From NCBI RefSeq assembly GCF_002067135.1, contig NZ_CP020105.1, positions 3,100,001-3,164,000 on the forward strand: a stretch of DNA of 64,000 nucleotides, read 5' to 3'. The position numbers and the translations under genes were made by a program. Shown piece by piece: positions 18,096-26,948 of this stretch. The DNA is from Spirosoma rigui. Its GTDB lineage: Bacteria > Bacteroidota > Bacteroidia > Cytophagales > Spirosomataceae. The notes beneath the pieces are model-generated. The model was not told where the DNA came from and searched no databases. It saw only the letters and a program-made list of their open reading frames with translations. Position 1 is the first letter of the stretch, and each line of letters starts with the position of its first letter.

Positions 18096-19028
18096 TTACA
18101 ACGGCAGCTTGAGGGTTTTAGTAATGTAATCTTTATTGATCTGGGCGCACTGGGCCGCGGTTTTTCCTTCCTCGGGGATACCGTCAAGTTCAATAATACC
18201 CCAGCCTTTAAAGTTGATATCATTAATGGCGGCCAGCACGGCTGGCACATTGACGTTTCCCCGGCCCAGCTCCACAAATTTATAATCCCTGGCGTTGGGA
18301 TCTTTGGCTTTGTCGGGATTGGGTGACATGGTGTCTTTCAGGTGCAGGGCGTAGAGCAGGTCTTTGTACTGCTTCACGGCCTGTTCGGGCTGGCCTCCGC
18401 CCTGTTTGTAGTGTGCAATATCGAGCAGCAGCTTGCAATAGGCCGGGTTCATGGCCTGCACGATCACATCCACTTCTTCGGGGGTTTCACCGAGCTGGTG
18501 CATGTGGTTGTGGTAGGCTGCCTGAATACCCATGTCGGCAGTTTGTTTGCCGATTTCGTTCATGACCGTCGCCAAGCGCTTTAGTTCGTCGGTCGTCGGC
18601 AGCCGGTCTTTAGGCCGCGCGCTGTTGGTTAGCTGAATGGCTGAACCACCCAGTGCCTTCACGAAACTGGCGTGGGCCACGTGCTGGTCGATAGTACTCT
18701 GCTCCCTGGCCGGATCGATCTCGACATTACCACTGGAGAACATGGCCAGCGTGAGCTTGTGCTGATCGAGCAGCGCTTTCAGCTCTGACGGTTTGGTGCG
18801 ATATGGACCAAACGCCGTAGAACGTAACTGAATACCATGATAGCCCAGGTTAGCCAGGTCGGCGATGGCTTTGGCGTCGTTGCCGCCCCAGGTAATGGCC
18901 GAATAGGCAATTCTCAGCCCCGACTTCTTGCCCGATCCGGCAAACAAGCCACTGGCTCCGGCTGTCAGCGCCAGAGCCGACAGGCCGGCTGTGGTGAGAA
19001 ACTGTCGTCTGTTTACAGTCTCATGCAT
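18096..19028 (-). CDS. Xylose-isomerase-like TIM barrel sugar epimerase/isomerase, Tat-exported
   Basis: A 310-aa sugar phosphate isomerase/epimerase family protein. The signal NRRQFLTTAGLSALALTAGASG is of the twin-arginine type. The barrel shows the family metal-site stretches AAYHNHMHQ, YCKLLLDIAHYKQGG and YALHLKD, and a late IIELDG glutamate. Members act on keto and aldo sugars or as 3-dehydroshikimate dehydratases. In this neighbourhood a role in 3-keto sugar interconversion is likely. It is the first gene of a three-gene minus-strand group with a DUF1080 protein and a Gfo/Idh/MocA oxidoreductase, and is separated from susD by a 27-bp hairpin. Confidence 0.87.
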   Translation of the reverse strand: MHETVNRRQFLTTAGLSALALTAGASGLFAGSGKKSGLRIAYSAITWGGNDAKAIADLANLGYHGIQLRSTAFGPYRTKPSELKALLDQHKLTLAMFSSGNVEIDPAREQSTIDQHVAHASFVKALGGSAIQLTNSARPKDRLPTTDELKRLATVMNEIGKQTADMGIQAAYHNHMHQLGETPEEVDVIVQAMNPAYCKLLLDIAHYKQGGGQPEQAVKQYKDLLYALHLKDTMSPNPDKAKDPNARDYKFVELGRGNVNVPAVLAAINDINFKGWGIIELDGIPEEGKTAAQCAQINKDYITKTLKLPL

Positions 19029-19150
19029 AAGAGTGGGGGTAGGAATAATCAGTATGAGCGGCAGCTGCTGGTACTGATGATGGATGAATAATTTTTGGGC
19101 TTGAACTGCTGGTAATAAGATTCAACCAGCCTTATTCTACTACTCTAAAC

Positions 19151-19225
19151 GAGTGAAAGGGTGAACGGACAAACGAGTGCGGTAGAGTACACCTGCTGCT
19201 CGTTTGTCCGTTCACCCTTTCACTC
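19151..19225. terminator. 27-bp perfect hairpin after susD
   Basis: Arms 19151-19177 and 19199-19225 pair without a mismatch (core AAAGGGTGAACGGACAAACG) around a 21-base loop. This is the longest stem in the window. It starts 9 bases past the susD stop on the minus strand and splits the fecR-susC-susD operon from the downstream enzyme genes. Confidence 0.7.
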
Positions 19226-19233
19226 AGTTACCG

Positions 19234-20934
19234 TTAGAAACCGGGATTCTGGGCAAAACCCGGACTTCCGTCGGCGGCTTTCTCGGTCCGGTCGATCTGC
19301 GTTTGGGGAATAGGCCGGTAGTTGTGAATATCTTTCACGTTGGCAGCGCCATCCGGATTGTAGAGTTTAACCCGCTCTACGAGATTACCCCAGCGCTTCA
19401 GGTCGAACCAGCGCGTTTGCTCTCCGGCCAACTCACGGGCGCGTTCCTGATAGATCATCTCCATGTTCATATCAGCCGTTGTGATTTCCATCGCGGCCGT
19501 TTTACCCGGGAAAGCGGCCCGGCGACGTACTACGTTGATCGCTTCGGTTGCTTCGGGCAGTTTACCCTGCTTGAACTGAGCTTCTGCCAGAATGAGGTAG
19601 GTTTCTGCCAGACGAAACGCCAGGTAGTCGCGGCTGCCCTGCTCGTAGGTCAGATCGGGCCGGAGTGGATCGAGGAATTTCTGCAGGGTTGGAAACAGCG
19701 CGGCCGTATAAGCACTGGGCACGAGAACCTGATACGGTTTGGCGGCCCGTTGGGCTACCGTCCACTCAACGCCCGGAATGTAAATAGCCGTGTCGCCCGC
19801 TTTCAGCGTCATTTTCGCCTTGCTGTTGTCGAACGAAGTATTCAGGTTCGTGCCAGGGTTGTTGCTGAGCCACGTATCCTTGAATGTCTTCTTGTAGCGC
19901 GAATCATTGACGCGGTCGCTGAAGGCCGTTTCCAGCAGGTACTTTGTTGGACGGAGCCGTTTGAACGGACGGTCGTTGGCAATGTCACGCTTCATACCGG
20001 GCTGCACGTCATACTGCATACCAAAATACAGGTGCAGTTTGTTACCGTCGCCGTTGTTGGTATTGGCCGTATTGATGTTCGTGAGCGGGTCCGATGTGTA
20101 CTGTACGGCAAAGATGACTTCGTCGTTGATTTCACCGGCTCCCTGCGCGAATACGCTCGCAAAGTCGGGCAACAGCTTGAAACCGTAGTTGGCAATGACG
20201 CTCTGGGCGTAGGTGGCCGCTTTGGCGTAGTCGTCGGCTGCTTTGGCCGACGAGGTTGCTTTGGTCAGGTAAACCCGCGCCAGCAGATGCTCGGCTGCCG
20301 CCTTGGTGGCCCGGCCGTAGTCAGACGACCTCATCTTGACGTCCAGATCGGGGAGGGCAGCTTCCAGGTCAGAAATGATCGCCTTGTATACCTCAGCTTC
20401 CGTCGCCCGCTTGGTTACTTTCGTTGGCCCCAGCGTTTCCGTGAGCCGGAGATCGACACCGCCCCATTGCTGAACCAGAATGAAATAGTAATGAGCCCGT
20501 AGGAATTTCATTTCAGCAACGCGCAGCTTTTTGATCGCGTCCGAAACCGTAGCCGCGGGTGCCCGCTCAATAACGGCGTTGCAGGTGTTGATCCCTTTGT
20601 ACAACTCCTCCCAAACCTGCTGGATGATATCGACGAAGCTGTTCATCTGGGTGTCATAGAAGTGAAACCCTTTATAACTGCCGTCGGCTCCGGTGGTGTA
20701 AATATCGGTTCCGTACTCGGTCATCGTCAGGCCCCGTTCCGACCCGTAGAAATTTCGCAGCGACGAGTAAGCCGCTTTACTGGCATCCTCAAAGCCCTTG
20801 GGTGTATTGATGTAGTTGTTGCCGATGGCAGACACTACCGTTTCATCCAGTACATTCTTGCAGGCCTGCCCGCTCAGAATGAGCGCCGTCAAGGCCAGAA
20901 TGCGAACTGATTTATGAGAGAATCCTGATTTCAT
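19234..20934 (-). CDS. RagB/SusD-family nutrient-binding outer membrane lipoprotein
   Basis: A 566-aa lipoprotein partner of the adjacent SusC. I use ATG 20934 because it opens a lipoprotein signal with lipobox SGQAC (Cys25); a longer frame begins at 21000 inside the susC end. Classical SusD features: an early FRNFYGSERGLTMTEYGTD-like segment, a TPR-like helical core (KFLRAHYYFILVQQWGGVDL), and a late YLAFRLAETYLILAEAQFKQG plus QERARELAGEQTRWFDLKRWG. It follows susC by about 50 bases on the minus strand. Substrate is probably a glycoside, given the sugar genes downstream. Confidence 0.94.
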   Translation of the reverse strand: MKSGFSHKSVRILALTALILSGQACKNVLDETVVSAIGNNYINTPKGFEDASKAAYSSLRNFYGSERGLTMTEYGTDIYTTGADGSYKGFHFYDTQMNSFVDIIQQVWEELYKGINTCNAVIERAPAATVSDAIKKLRVAEMKFLRAHYYFILVQQWGGVDLRLTETLGPTKVTKRATEAEVYKAIISDLEAALPDLDVKMRSSDYGRATKAAAEHLLARVYLTKATSSAKAADDYAKAATYAQSVIANYGFKLLPDFASVFAQGAGEINDEVIFAVQYTSDPLTNINTANTNNGDGNKLHLYFGMQYDVQPGMKRDIANDRPFKRLRPTKYLLETAFSDRVNDSRYKKTFKDTWLSNNPGTNLNTSFDNSKAKMTLKAGDTAIYIPGVEWTVAQRAAKPYQVLVPSAYTAALFPTLQKFLDPLRPDLTYEQGSRDYLAFRLAETYLILAEAQFKQGKLPEATEAINVVRRRAAFPGKTAAMEITTADMNMEMIYQERARELAGEQTRWFDLKRWGNLVERVKLYNPDGAANVKDIHNYRPIPQTQIDRTEKAADGSPGFAQNPGF

Positions 20935-20986
20935 TGGAATAGAATCTATGAATGTGTATAAACGCAGCGTAGTAAAACGGTCACGT

Positions 20987-23900
20987 TTAGAATTTAACAT
21001 TTAAACCAAAGGTCACAACCCGGGTAGCGGGCGTAACGCCGTTGCTAACCGTTCCGTCGCTCGTTTCAGGATCGACACCGTTGTACTTCGACCGGTAGGA
21101 CGAGAAGATGAACGGTTGCTGAATGCTGGTGAACACCCGAAGCGACTGCATCCGGATCCTCGACGTGATGCTAGCCGGGAAGGTGTAGCCAAAGTTGATG
21201 TTACGCACCTTCACAAACGAACCGTCGAAGTAGATGATCGCCGAGTTGTAGACCGGGAATTCCTGGCTTGAGTTTGGCCGGGGGAATTCGTTGGTTGGGT
21301 TGTTGGGTGTCCAGTAATCGACTTTGATCTGCTGGTAACGACCGGCTAGCTGGTTATTATCCCGGTGGAAACCGCTCAGGATGGTCTGGCCAATACGGGC
21401 GTAAATGAAGAAGTTCAGGTCAAATCCTTTATAGCTGAACCGGTTCGTAATACCGCCACTCCAGGTTGGAATATCGGAGCCCAGGAAAACCCGGTCATCG
21501 GCGGTGATTTTACCATCGTTGTTTGTGTCCTGCACTTTAATCTGACCAACAGCGCTCTGGTACGACTTGGCAGCATCAGCTTCGCTGGTCTGCCAGATAC
21601 CTGCTTTCTTGTAATCGAAGAATTCGGTCAGGGGCTTACCAATAAAACGTTTGTTGCCTACGTCATCAACAGGACCGTTGAACAGGGAAATGATTTCTTC
21701 CGAATTTTTCGAGAACACGATATCTGAGGTCCATTTGAAGCCGTTTTTCGTGTTTACGTTCACCGTCGACAGGCTGACCTCGACCCCTTTGTTCTGCGTC
21801 TCGCCAATATTGCGGGTTACGGCGTTAAAGCCAATCGATGTGGGCAGCTGATCGGACAGGAGCAGGTCGGTCGTGCGGGTCTTGTACAGTTCGATCGCAC
21901 CCGTTAACCGACCACGCCACAGGCTGAAATCGACACCAATGTTGGTAGTCGTTGAGGTTTCCCAACGCAGGTCGGGGTTGCCAATCGTGTTGGGGCGGTA
22001 TCCATAGGCGGGGTTGTTGCCAAAGGCGTAGACGGTACGGTCCAGCAGACCCTGCGTCTGGTAAGGCGCTACCCCCTGGTTACCGACCGAGCCGCGGCTG
22101 GCCCGCAATTTCAGCAGATCAATCCAGGACGATCCCTTCAGGAAGTCTTCATTGCTGATGTTCCAGCCCAAGGCGATACCGGGGAAGTTACCGTATTTGG
22201 TGTTTACACCAAACCGGCTCGACCCATCCCGGCGTAACGTAGCCGTTACCAGATATTTGTCCTTGTAGTCATAGTTGATACGACCCATGTAGGAGTTGAT
22301 GGTCCACTGAATCAGGCCACTGCTAACGCCCAATACGGAACTGGCGTTGCCCACATTGTAGAACTGCTGGGTTTCGGCCGGCACACCCTGCACGTTGATG
22401 TTGTTAAATTCGGAGTTGTCGCGCTGAATGGATTGCAGCGCCGTGATACCGAAGTTATGTTCACCAATTTTTTTGTTGTAGGTGACAACGTTCTCCAGCG
22501 TGTAATTGAAGCCGAAAGCGGCCCCGTTCGACGCTTGTGGATCACCTCCCTTCCGGGCGTTGGTTTGCGCCCCAATGAAGCGGCCATACCGGTTGATGGT
22601 AACGTCCGGACCAAAGTTGACCCGGTACTTGAGTCCCTCAAGAATATTGACTTCGGCGTAAATACTGTTGAAGATCCGGTATTTCTTCCGTTGTTCTACC
22701 TGAGCACCCGGCACCACTTCGGCGAGGGGGTTGGTAAGCAGGGCGTCATTCGTGGGCGAGAAAATCAGGTTTCCGTTGTCGTCGTAGGGTCTTCCCAGCG
22801 GATTTTGCTGAAGCGTAAAGTTGTACGGATTCAAACCCTCGCCATTGCGCAGGCTATACATCATGTACGACGAAATTCCCACCTTGAGCGCCCTGTTGAT
22901 AGTATGGTCAATGTTGGCCCGCAGTGAATAGCGCGTAAAATCCAGTCCCGGCATGATTCCTTTATCCTGGAAGTAACCGGCTGAAATGTAGAACTGCGTT
23001 TTTTCGCTGCCACCCTGAATACCGATGGAGTGGTTCTGCTGGATACCCTGTTTCAGAATCAGTGACTGCCAGTCGGTGTTCCGGTTGGCGGCAAGACCAG
23101 CCGCTACGTTCGGGTCGCCCCCCAGCACGGCAACTTTCGAGTCGGCATAAGCGTCGGCCACACCCGTTGGTACCGGATTACCACTCGCATCTTTGTAGTT
23201 ACCCGTTGTCCGGTACGCTTCCCGCACAAACTCGGCAAATTCGGAGCCGCTGAACAGGTGTACTTTGTCAAGCGCGTCGGTAAAGCCTACGTAGTTATCA
23301 TAGCTGATGGTTGTTTTGCCGTTCGGATTCCCCCGTTTGGTTGTCACCAGCACGACACCATTGGCACCCCTGGCACCATAAATGGCCGTCGCCGTAGCAT
23401 CTTTCAGGATTTCCATTGAGCCAACGTCGTTGGGGTTGATGTCTTCATACCCCGCCGACAGAGGAATCCCATCCACTACGTAGAGGGGATCGTTACCGGC
23501 ATTGAACGAACGGCGACCCCGAATCCGGATGGTGGGTACGGAACCCGGCCGGCTACCCGACTGCGCTACGTCTACCCCCGCCACCCGGCCCTGCATGGCC
23601 TGGCCAATGTTCGTGATCGGCTGCTCGGTAATTTGTTTCGGCGTAACCGAGGAGATGGCTCCTGTTGTCTGGCTCTTCTTCAACGAACCGTATCCAACAA
23701 CTACAACCTCGTTCAGCGCCCGGGTGTCGGTCGCCAGGGTGAGGTTCATGACGGTTTTGTTGCCTACGGTTACCTCCTGCGAGGTGAAACCAACAGCGGA
23801 GAAAACCAGTACAGCCCGGTTGTTGGGTACGCCGATGCGATACTCACCGTTGGCGTCGGTGGTGGTGCCGCGGGTTGTGCCTTTCACGGCAACACTAACG

Positions 23901-24112
23901 CCCGGTAACCCGGTATTATCGTCTCCGGACAGGACTTTACCGCTGATGGTCAGCTCCTGGGCTGGGTTTTCGGTGGCCAACCGGTGGGTTGGCGGAGCAG
24001 GGTTACTGAACGCAGGCTGCGCCAGCAGGGACAAAGCCGTCAGACCCAGCATCGGAATCCAGGGTCGTTGCATGACTGGCCGCCGGAGCGGCTGGCAAAT
24101 AGATTTAGGCAT
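20987..24112 (-). CDS. SusC/RagA-family TonB-linked outer membrane receptor
   Basis: A 1041-aa TonB-dependent transporter. It has a signal peptide (cleavage near QPAFS), then a carboxypeptidase-regulatory-like domain (ISGKVLSGDDNTGLPGVSV), the plug (EVVVVGYGSLKKSQTTGAIS, then IRGRRSFNAGNDPLYVVDG) and the barrel ending GLNVKF. No N-terminal STN signalling domain is visible, although a fecR gene lies 34 bases upstream on the same strand. It pairs with the SusD gene downstream. It should import the substrate of the 3-keto sugar genes, an inference from position. Confidence 0.95.
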   Translation of the reverse strand: MPKSICQPLRRPVMQRPWIPMLGLTALSLLAQPAFSNPAPPTHRLATENPAQELTISGKVLSGDDNTGLPGVSVAVKGTTRGTTTDANGEYRIGVPNNRAVLVFSAVGFTSQEVTVGNKTVMNLTLATDTRALNEVVVVGYGSLKKSQTTGAISSVTPKQITEQPITNIGQAMQGRVAGVDVAQSGSRPGSVPTIRIRGRRSFNAGNDPLYVVDGIPLSAGYEDINPNDVGSMEILKDATATAIYGARGANGVVLVTTKRGNPNGKTTISYDNYVGFTDALDKVHLFSGSEFAEFVREAYRTTGNYKDASGNPVPTGVADAYADSKVAVLGGDPNVAAGLAANRNTDWQSLILKQGIQQNHSIGIQGGSEKTQFYISAGYFQDKGIMPGLDFTRYSLRANIDHTINRALKVGISSYMMYSLRNGEGLNPYNFTLQQNPLGRPYDDNGNLIFSPTNDALLTNPLAEVVPGAQVEQRKKYRIFNSIYAEVNILEGLKYRVNFGPDVTINRYGRFIGAQTNARKGGDPQASNGAAFGFNYTLENVVTYNKKIGEHNFGITALQSIQRDNSEFNNINVQGVPAETQQFYNVGNASSVLGVSSGLIQWTINSYMGRINYDYKDKYLVTATLRRDGSSRFGVNTKYGNFPGIALGWNISNEDFLKGSSWIDLLKLRASRGSVGNQGVAPYQTQGLLDRTVYAFGNNPAYGYRPNTIGNPDLRWETSTTTNIGVDFSLWRGRLTGAIELYKTRTTDLLLSDQLPTSIGFNAVTRNIGETQNKGVEVSLSTVNVNTKNGFKWTSDIVFSKNSEEIISLFNGPVDDVGNKRFIGKPLTEFFDYKKAGIWQTSEADAAKSYQSAVGQIKVQDTNNDGKITADDRVFLGSDIPTWSGGITNRFSYKGFDLNFFIYARIGQTILSGFHRDNNQLAGRYQQIKVDYWTPNNPTNEFPRPNSSQEFPVYNSAIIYFDGSFVKVRNINFGYTFPASITSRIRMQSLRVFTSIQQPFIFSSYRSKYNGVDPETSDGTVSNGVTPATRVVTFGLNVKF

Positions 24113-24146
24113 AATAGGTACAGGTTTGGAATACGATTAGGAACTG

Positions 24147-24956
24147 TTAGGGTAAGGCTTGTACAGATCCAGCCGTTACATCGACCGATTGGCCTGGCTT
24201 GAGACGAATGGATTGTTGTTGGTTGACGAGCAGGTTGATCATCCCTGACGTGAGCGCCACGTGGGTACATTCCGGGTGCTGCCGAACCCGGAAAATTGTG
24301 CCGATGGCCTCAACGGTAATGTCGGAGGTATGGACCCGGAAAAGCCGGGCCGAAGACGTATCACTCCGGTGAATGACGGAGAAGTCGGCTTCTCCCTGTA
24401 ACCAGACGGCTCGGGGCGATTCATCGGACCAACGGCGTGCGTAACGTAATGAACTGTTCGGGTAAAGGGTAACGGTTGAATTATCGGGTAAACGAATCGA
24501 TTTGGTTTGATGATTTTCCGTTTGTATCGTCCAGACCGACTGGTTGGGACCGTACTGCATCCAAACCGCCCAGCCAACGAGCAGGATCAGACCCAGCGTA
24601 GCGGCCAGCGTGCGCGAGAAATACCACCAGCCTACCATGGTCCGAACATCGGGCTGGAGGGGCCGCACATCTTCCATGGTTTGCAGCGACTCCCGGATGC
24701 GACCCCAGACGGTTGATACTTCATCCATCGACAGTGGCAGGCTGGCGGGCAGGGAAGCAATCCGAATCAGTTCACGAGCGGTGTCGACGGTATCTGCTTT
24801 ATGAGGGTTTTTACTGAGCCATCCCTGCCAATACGCCACCACCTCTTCATCATCGGGGTGCTTCACCCAACGAAGGAAGAGGTCGTCGAGAGCAAGCTCT
24901 TCGGCAGAGTAGGCAGAGTACGGTTTTTGATTCAAGGTTCCGTGATATAACGTCAA
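24147..24956 (-). CDS. FecR-family anti-sigma/sigma regulator
   Basis: Inner membrane regulator of 269 aa. The cytoplasmic N-terminus holds the short helical domain (LALDDLFLRWVKHPDDEEVVAYWQGW), a membrane helix lies near residues 112-132 (TLAATLGLILLVGWAVW), and the periplasmic part has the FecR domain (SIRLPDNSTVTLYPNSSLRYA, then FRVHTSDITVEAIGTIFRV). No ATG is available in frame; TTG at 24956 or the TTG seven codons later is the likely start. It heads a fecR-susC-susD operon but no ECF sigma factor gene is adjacent, and the SusC lacks the STN domain that normally signals to FecR. Confidence 0.9.
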   Translation of the reverse strand: MTLYHGTLNQKPYSAYSAEELALDDLFLRWVKHPDDEEVVAYWQGWLSKNPHKADTVDTARELIRIASLPASLPLSMDEVSTVWGRIRESLQTMEDVRPLQPDVRTMVGWWYFSRTLAATLGLILLVGWAVWMQYGPNQSVWTIQTENHQTKSIRLPDNSTVTLYPNSSLRYARRWSDESPRAVWLQGEADFSVIHRSDTSSARLFRVHTSDITVEAIGTIFRVRQHPECTHVALTSGMINLLVNQQQSIRLKPGQSVDVTAGSVQALP

Positions 24957-25065
24957 GGTTCAGTCATACATCTATGCCGGGCAAAGCAATGATCCGTCCT
25001 TGTTCTACTGATGTAACTTTGAGTAAAATTGAGCAGCAGGCGCCTAGAAAAGCCATTGTGCGGAT

Positions 25066-25737
25066 TCAGCAGGCATCTGGAAGCGGAAAAGTCATTCGAA
25101 AATTTTCGACGGACAAGACGGCCAGCGGCTTTATCCGGCCCAGGTCCGGGAACCGGTCCGCATCTACACTGACTTGGGAAAGCGTTGCCAGCCGGGCCGA
25201 TCCCGTTGCCGATGGCCGGGTCTGCAGCAGGCCCGCCACCGACTGGATCGGAGCGGGCGGGTCGGTCAGTTGTTGTTGCGTAACCCGGAAACCCGGCACC
25301 AGGGCAGTCGTGATGGGAAACCGAAAACTCCACGGCTTAATGTGCATCGACAGAAGGAGACGGTCCTGGGAACGAACACGAACCAACTGACTGCCATCAG
25401 CCTGACGGTCAAAGGAAAAACAGGCTAGCTCTTTAGGGATTCCCCAGTTCCGGCGACCGTTCCAGACACTCTCCGGTGTCGACACGACTATTTTTGAAAT
25501 GGAGAAGCTGATGGTTTTGCCGAAGCGAAACAGACCCGGGATGAACAGTAATTCCTGATAAGGACCAACCGGCGACGCCGTATAATCCACGGCCATTACT
25601 GTGCCAACCCAGCCGCGGTAAGCGCGTTGCTGGTAAGGGGCAAGAAACCCGTTCGATTGCACAAATGCCTTCGAGAAGTGCGCAACCAGGATGACACCGC
25701 TGCCTGTCAGCGTCCAGGGGGGAGGGGCCGTTAGCAT
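25066..25737 (-). CDS. Acetoacetate decarboxylase-like protein
   Basis: A 223-aa protein of the acetoacetate decarboxylase (ADC) fold. I start at ATG 25737 (MLTAPPPWTLTGSGVIL); the frame upstream is AT-rich and non-coding in character. The segment RRNWGIPKELACF aligns with the GEYPKKLA region of ADC, so its lysine could be the Schiff-base residue. Other ADC-like strands are GPYQELLFIPG and SISKIVVSTPESVWNG. Family members include decarboxylases, cyclases and proteins without known activity, so the reaction is not assigned. The leader carries an ATGAGT...ACTCAT inverted repeat. Confidence 0.72.
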   Translation of the reverse strand: MLTAPPPWTLTGSGVILVAHFSKAFVQSNGFLAPYQQRAYRGWVGTVMAVDYTASPVGPYQELLFIPGLFRFGKTISFSISKIVVSTPESVWNGRRNWGIPKELACFSFDRQADGSQLVRVRSQDRLLLSMHIKPWSFRFPITTALVPGFRVTQQQLTDPPAPIQSVAGLLQTRPSATGSARLATLSQVSVDADRFPDLGRIKPLAVLSVENFRMTFPLPDAC

Positions 25738-25802
25738 GGTGATGAAGTTGTGTGAGTACTGTAGATAGCTGGTATTATAGATTTTATTGACTAAGTATAT
25801 AT

Positions 25803-25820
25803 ATGAGTGTTTATACTCAT
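25803..25820. repeat. Inverted repeat ATGAGT-N6-ACTCAT
   Basis: A 6-bp inverted repeat with a six-base spacer in AT-rich DNA upstream of the acetoacetate-decarboxylase-like gene. It could be an operator for a dimeric regulator; no regulator gene is adjacent. Confidence 0.35.
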
Positions 25821-25881
25821 GCATCGACGCAGATTGCGCCCATGACCTGTCTTCGATAGGTCGAAAAACTGCTTATGATAA

Positions 25882-25893
25882 CCGGCGCGCCGG
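25882..25893. repeat. Perfect 12-bp palindrome CCGGCGCGCCGG
   Basis: A fully self-complementary GC-only 12-mer in the otherwise AT-leaning divergent spacer between the decarboxylase-like gene and the barrel gene at 25943. A protein-binding or cruciform role is possible; no T-run follows. Confidence 0.35.
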
Positions 25894-25942
25894 CTGATAA
25901 TTAACCATTGGTTGACTTCGCGGTTATACTCTCACTAACGTT

Positions 25943-26755
25943 ATGAAATCTATGAGTCGTTTTTGGCATGTACTGCTACTCGGTTGTTTGTGGGCCGGCA
26001 GTTCATTTGTCGCGCTGGCGCAAACCAAAGTATCGGTGGAGAAGCCGACCGAACTGACCACTCCGGCAAAGGCACGACCCGATTCGGTACGTGGCCGCAG
26101 CAGTGCCCCGCGGTCACTCACGTTCACCGCGTCTACCGATCAGCGTTTTTTCTTCTTCAATGACACCCGAAACGACAATGGTCGCCGGGTGCCCGTCAGC
26201 GTTTACGGCGTGCGTGCGGGCTTTCTGTTCCCGGCGCACCGACAGACCAGCGGGGATGCCGGCGGGATGCGGGCAGCTTTCAAAGCCGGACTCGGGTTTT
26301 ACTTTCTTAATCAGTCGCTAAACCGCCCGGGCTTGCTGCCCACTACGTCCGAAGCAGTTACGCGCCGGCTACGCATTGCAACCGCCTTTTTTGAGCCGTA
26401 CTTATACCGAAAAAACTCAATTGAGGTGAGTTTACCCATTGAGTTGGGATATGGTCATTCCCGCTACGAACGAACCAATGACCAGTCGGACGAAAGTGAG
26501 GTAGCCCGGGGCGTGTTCATTCCGGCGGGCGTGGGAGTGCTGGCGTCGTATCAGTTTCCGGCCATACGCTGGTTTCGGCCACTGCATTGGTTTGGCTTCA
26601 ACATATTGACTGGCTACCGATTCATTCTGAAAAAGGATGTGCCGTCGAGCCAGATCAATTACACTGGTCTGTACATATCGGTTGGGCCATCGTTCTTCCT
26701 CGAAAACTTTACCGGCGATATCAAACGCTGGCGAAACCGCCGGAACAAAAAATAA
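25943..26755 (+). CDS. Exported protein, probably an outer membrane beta-barrel
   Basis: A 270-aa protein with a signal peptide ending VALAQ (about residue 27) and alternating amphipathic strands rich in aromatic residues (GVRAGFLFP, AAFKAGLGFYFLN, FEPYLYRKNSIEVSLPIELGYGHS, GFNILTGYRFILKK, YTGLYISVGPSFFL), typical of a small outer membrane barrel. A start at the second ATG (25952) is also possible. No named family recognised. The last residues are strongly basic (KRWRNRRNKK), which is odd for a barrel's end. Single gene divergent from the decarboxylase-like gene. Confidence 0.75.
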   Translation: MKSMSRFWHVLLLGCLWAGSSFVALAQTKVSVEKPTELTTPAKARPDSVRGRSSAPRSLTFTASTDQRFFFFNDTRNDNGRRVPVSVYGVRAGFLFPAHRQTSGDAGGMRAAFKAGLGFYFLNQSLNRPGLLPTTSEAVTRRLRIATAFFEPYLYRKNSIEVSLPIELGYGHSRYERTNDQSDESEVARGVFIPAGVGVLASYQFPAIRWFRPLHWFGFNILTGYRFILKKDVPSSQINYTGLYISVGPSFFLENFTGDIKRWRNRRNKK

Positions 26756-26886
26756 CCTGATCGTACACGGAGCGAACGGTGGGGTGTAAACTGGTTTATG
26801 AACAAATAAACGGATGAGAGTCAGTTAGTAGGGATTGTAAATGTTGGAGACGGTAGTGATCGTTTGCCGGAAGAGTGCGTATATTT

Positions 26887-26898
26887 CGATATATATCG
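26887..26898. repeat. Perfect 12-bp palindrome CGATATATATCG
   Basis: A self-complementary AT-rich 12-mer about 50 bases upstream of the acyl-CoA ligase start, next to TATATTTC, a near match to the -7 box. Its place suggests an operator overlapping the ligase promoter. Confidence 0.4.
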
Positions 26899-26948
26899 TA
26901 TAATTTTTTCACGGTAAAATCTAACAGAAACGCTACCCTCTAACCACT

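Noticed and set aside
19204-20502. A 432-codon open frame on the plus strand opposite susD
   Set aside because: It lies fully antisense to a clear SusD gene. Long antisense frames are common in GC-rich coding DNA and this one has no recognisable domain.
24953-25333. A 126-codon open frame on the minus strand overlapping the decarboxylase-like gene end
   Set aside because: Different frame inside a clear ADC-fold gene, composition of a frame shadow, and it runs through the spacer to fecR.
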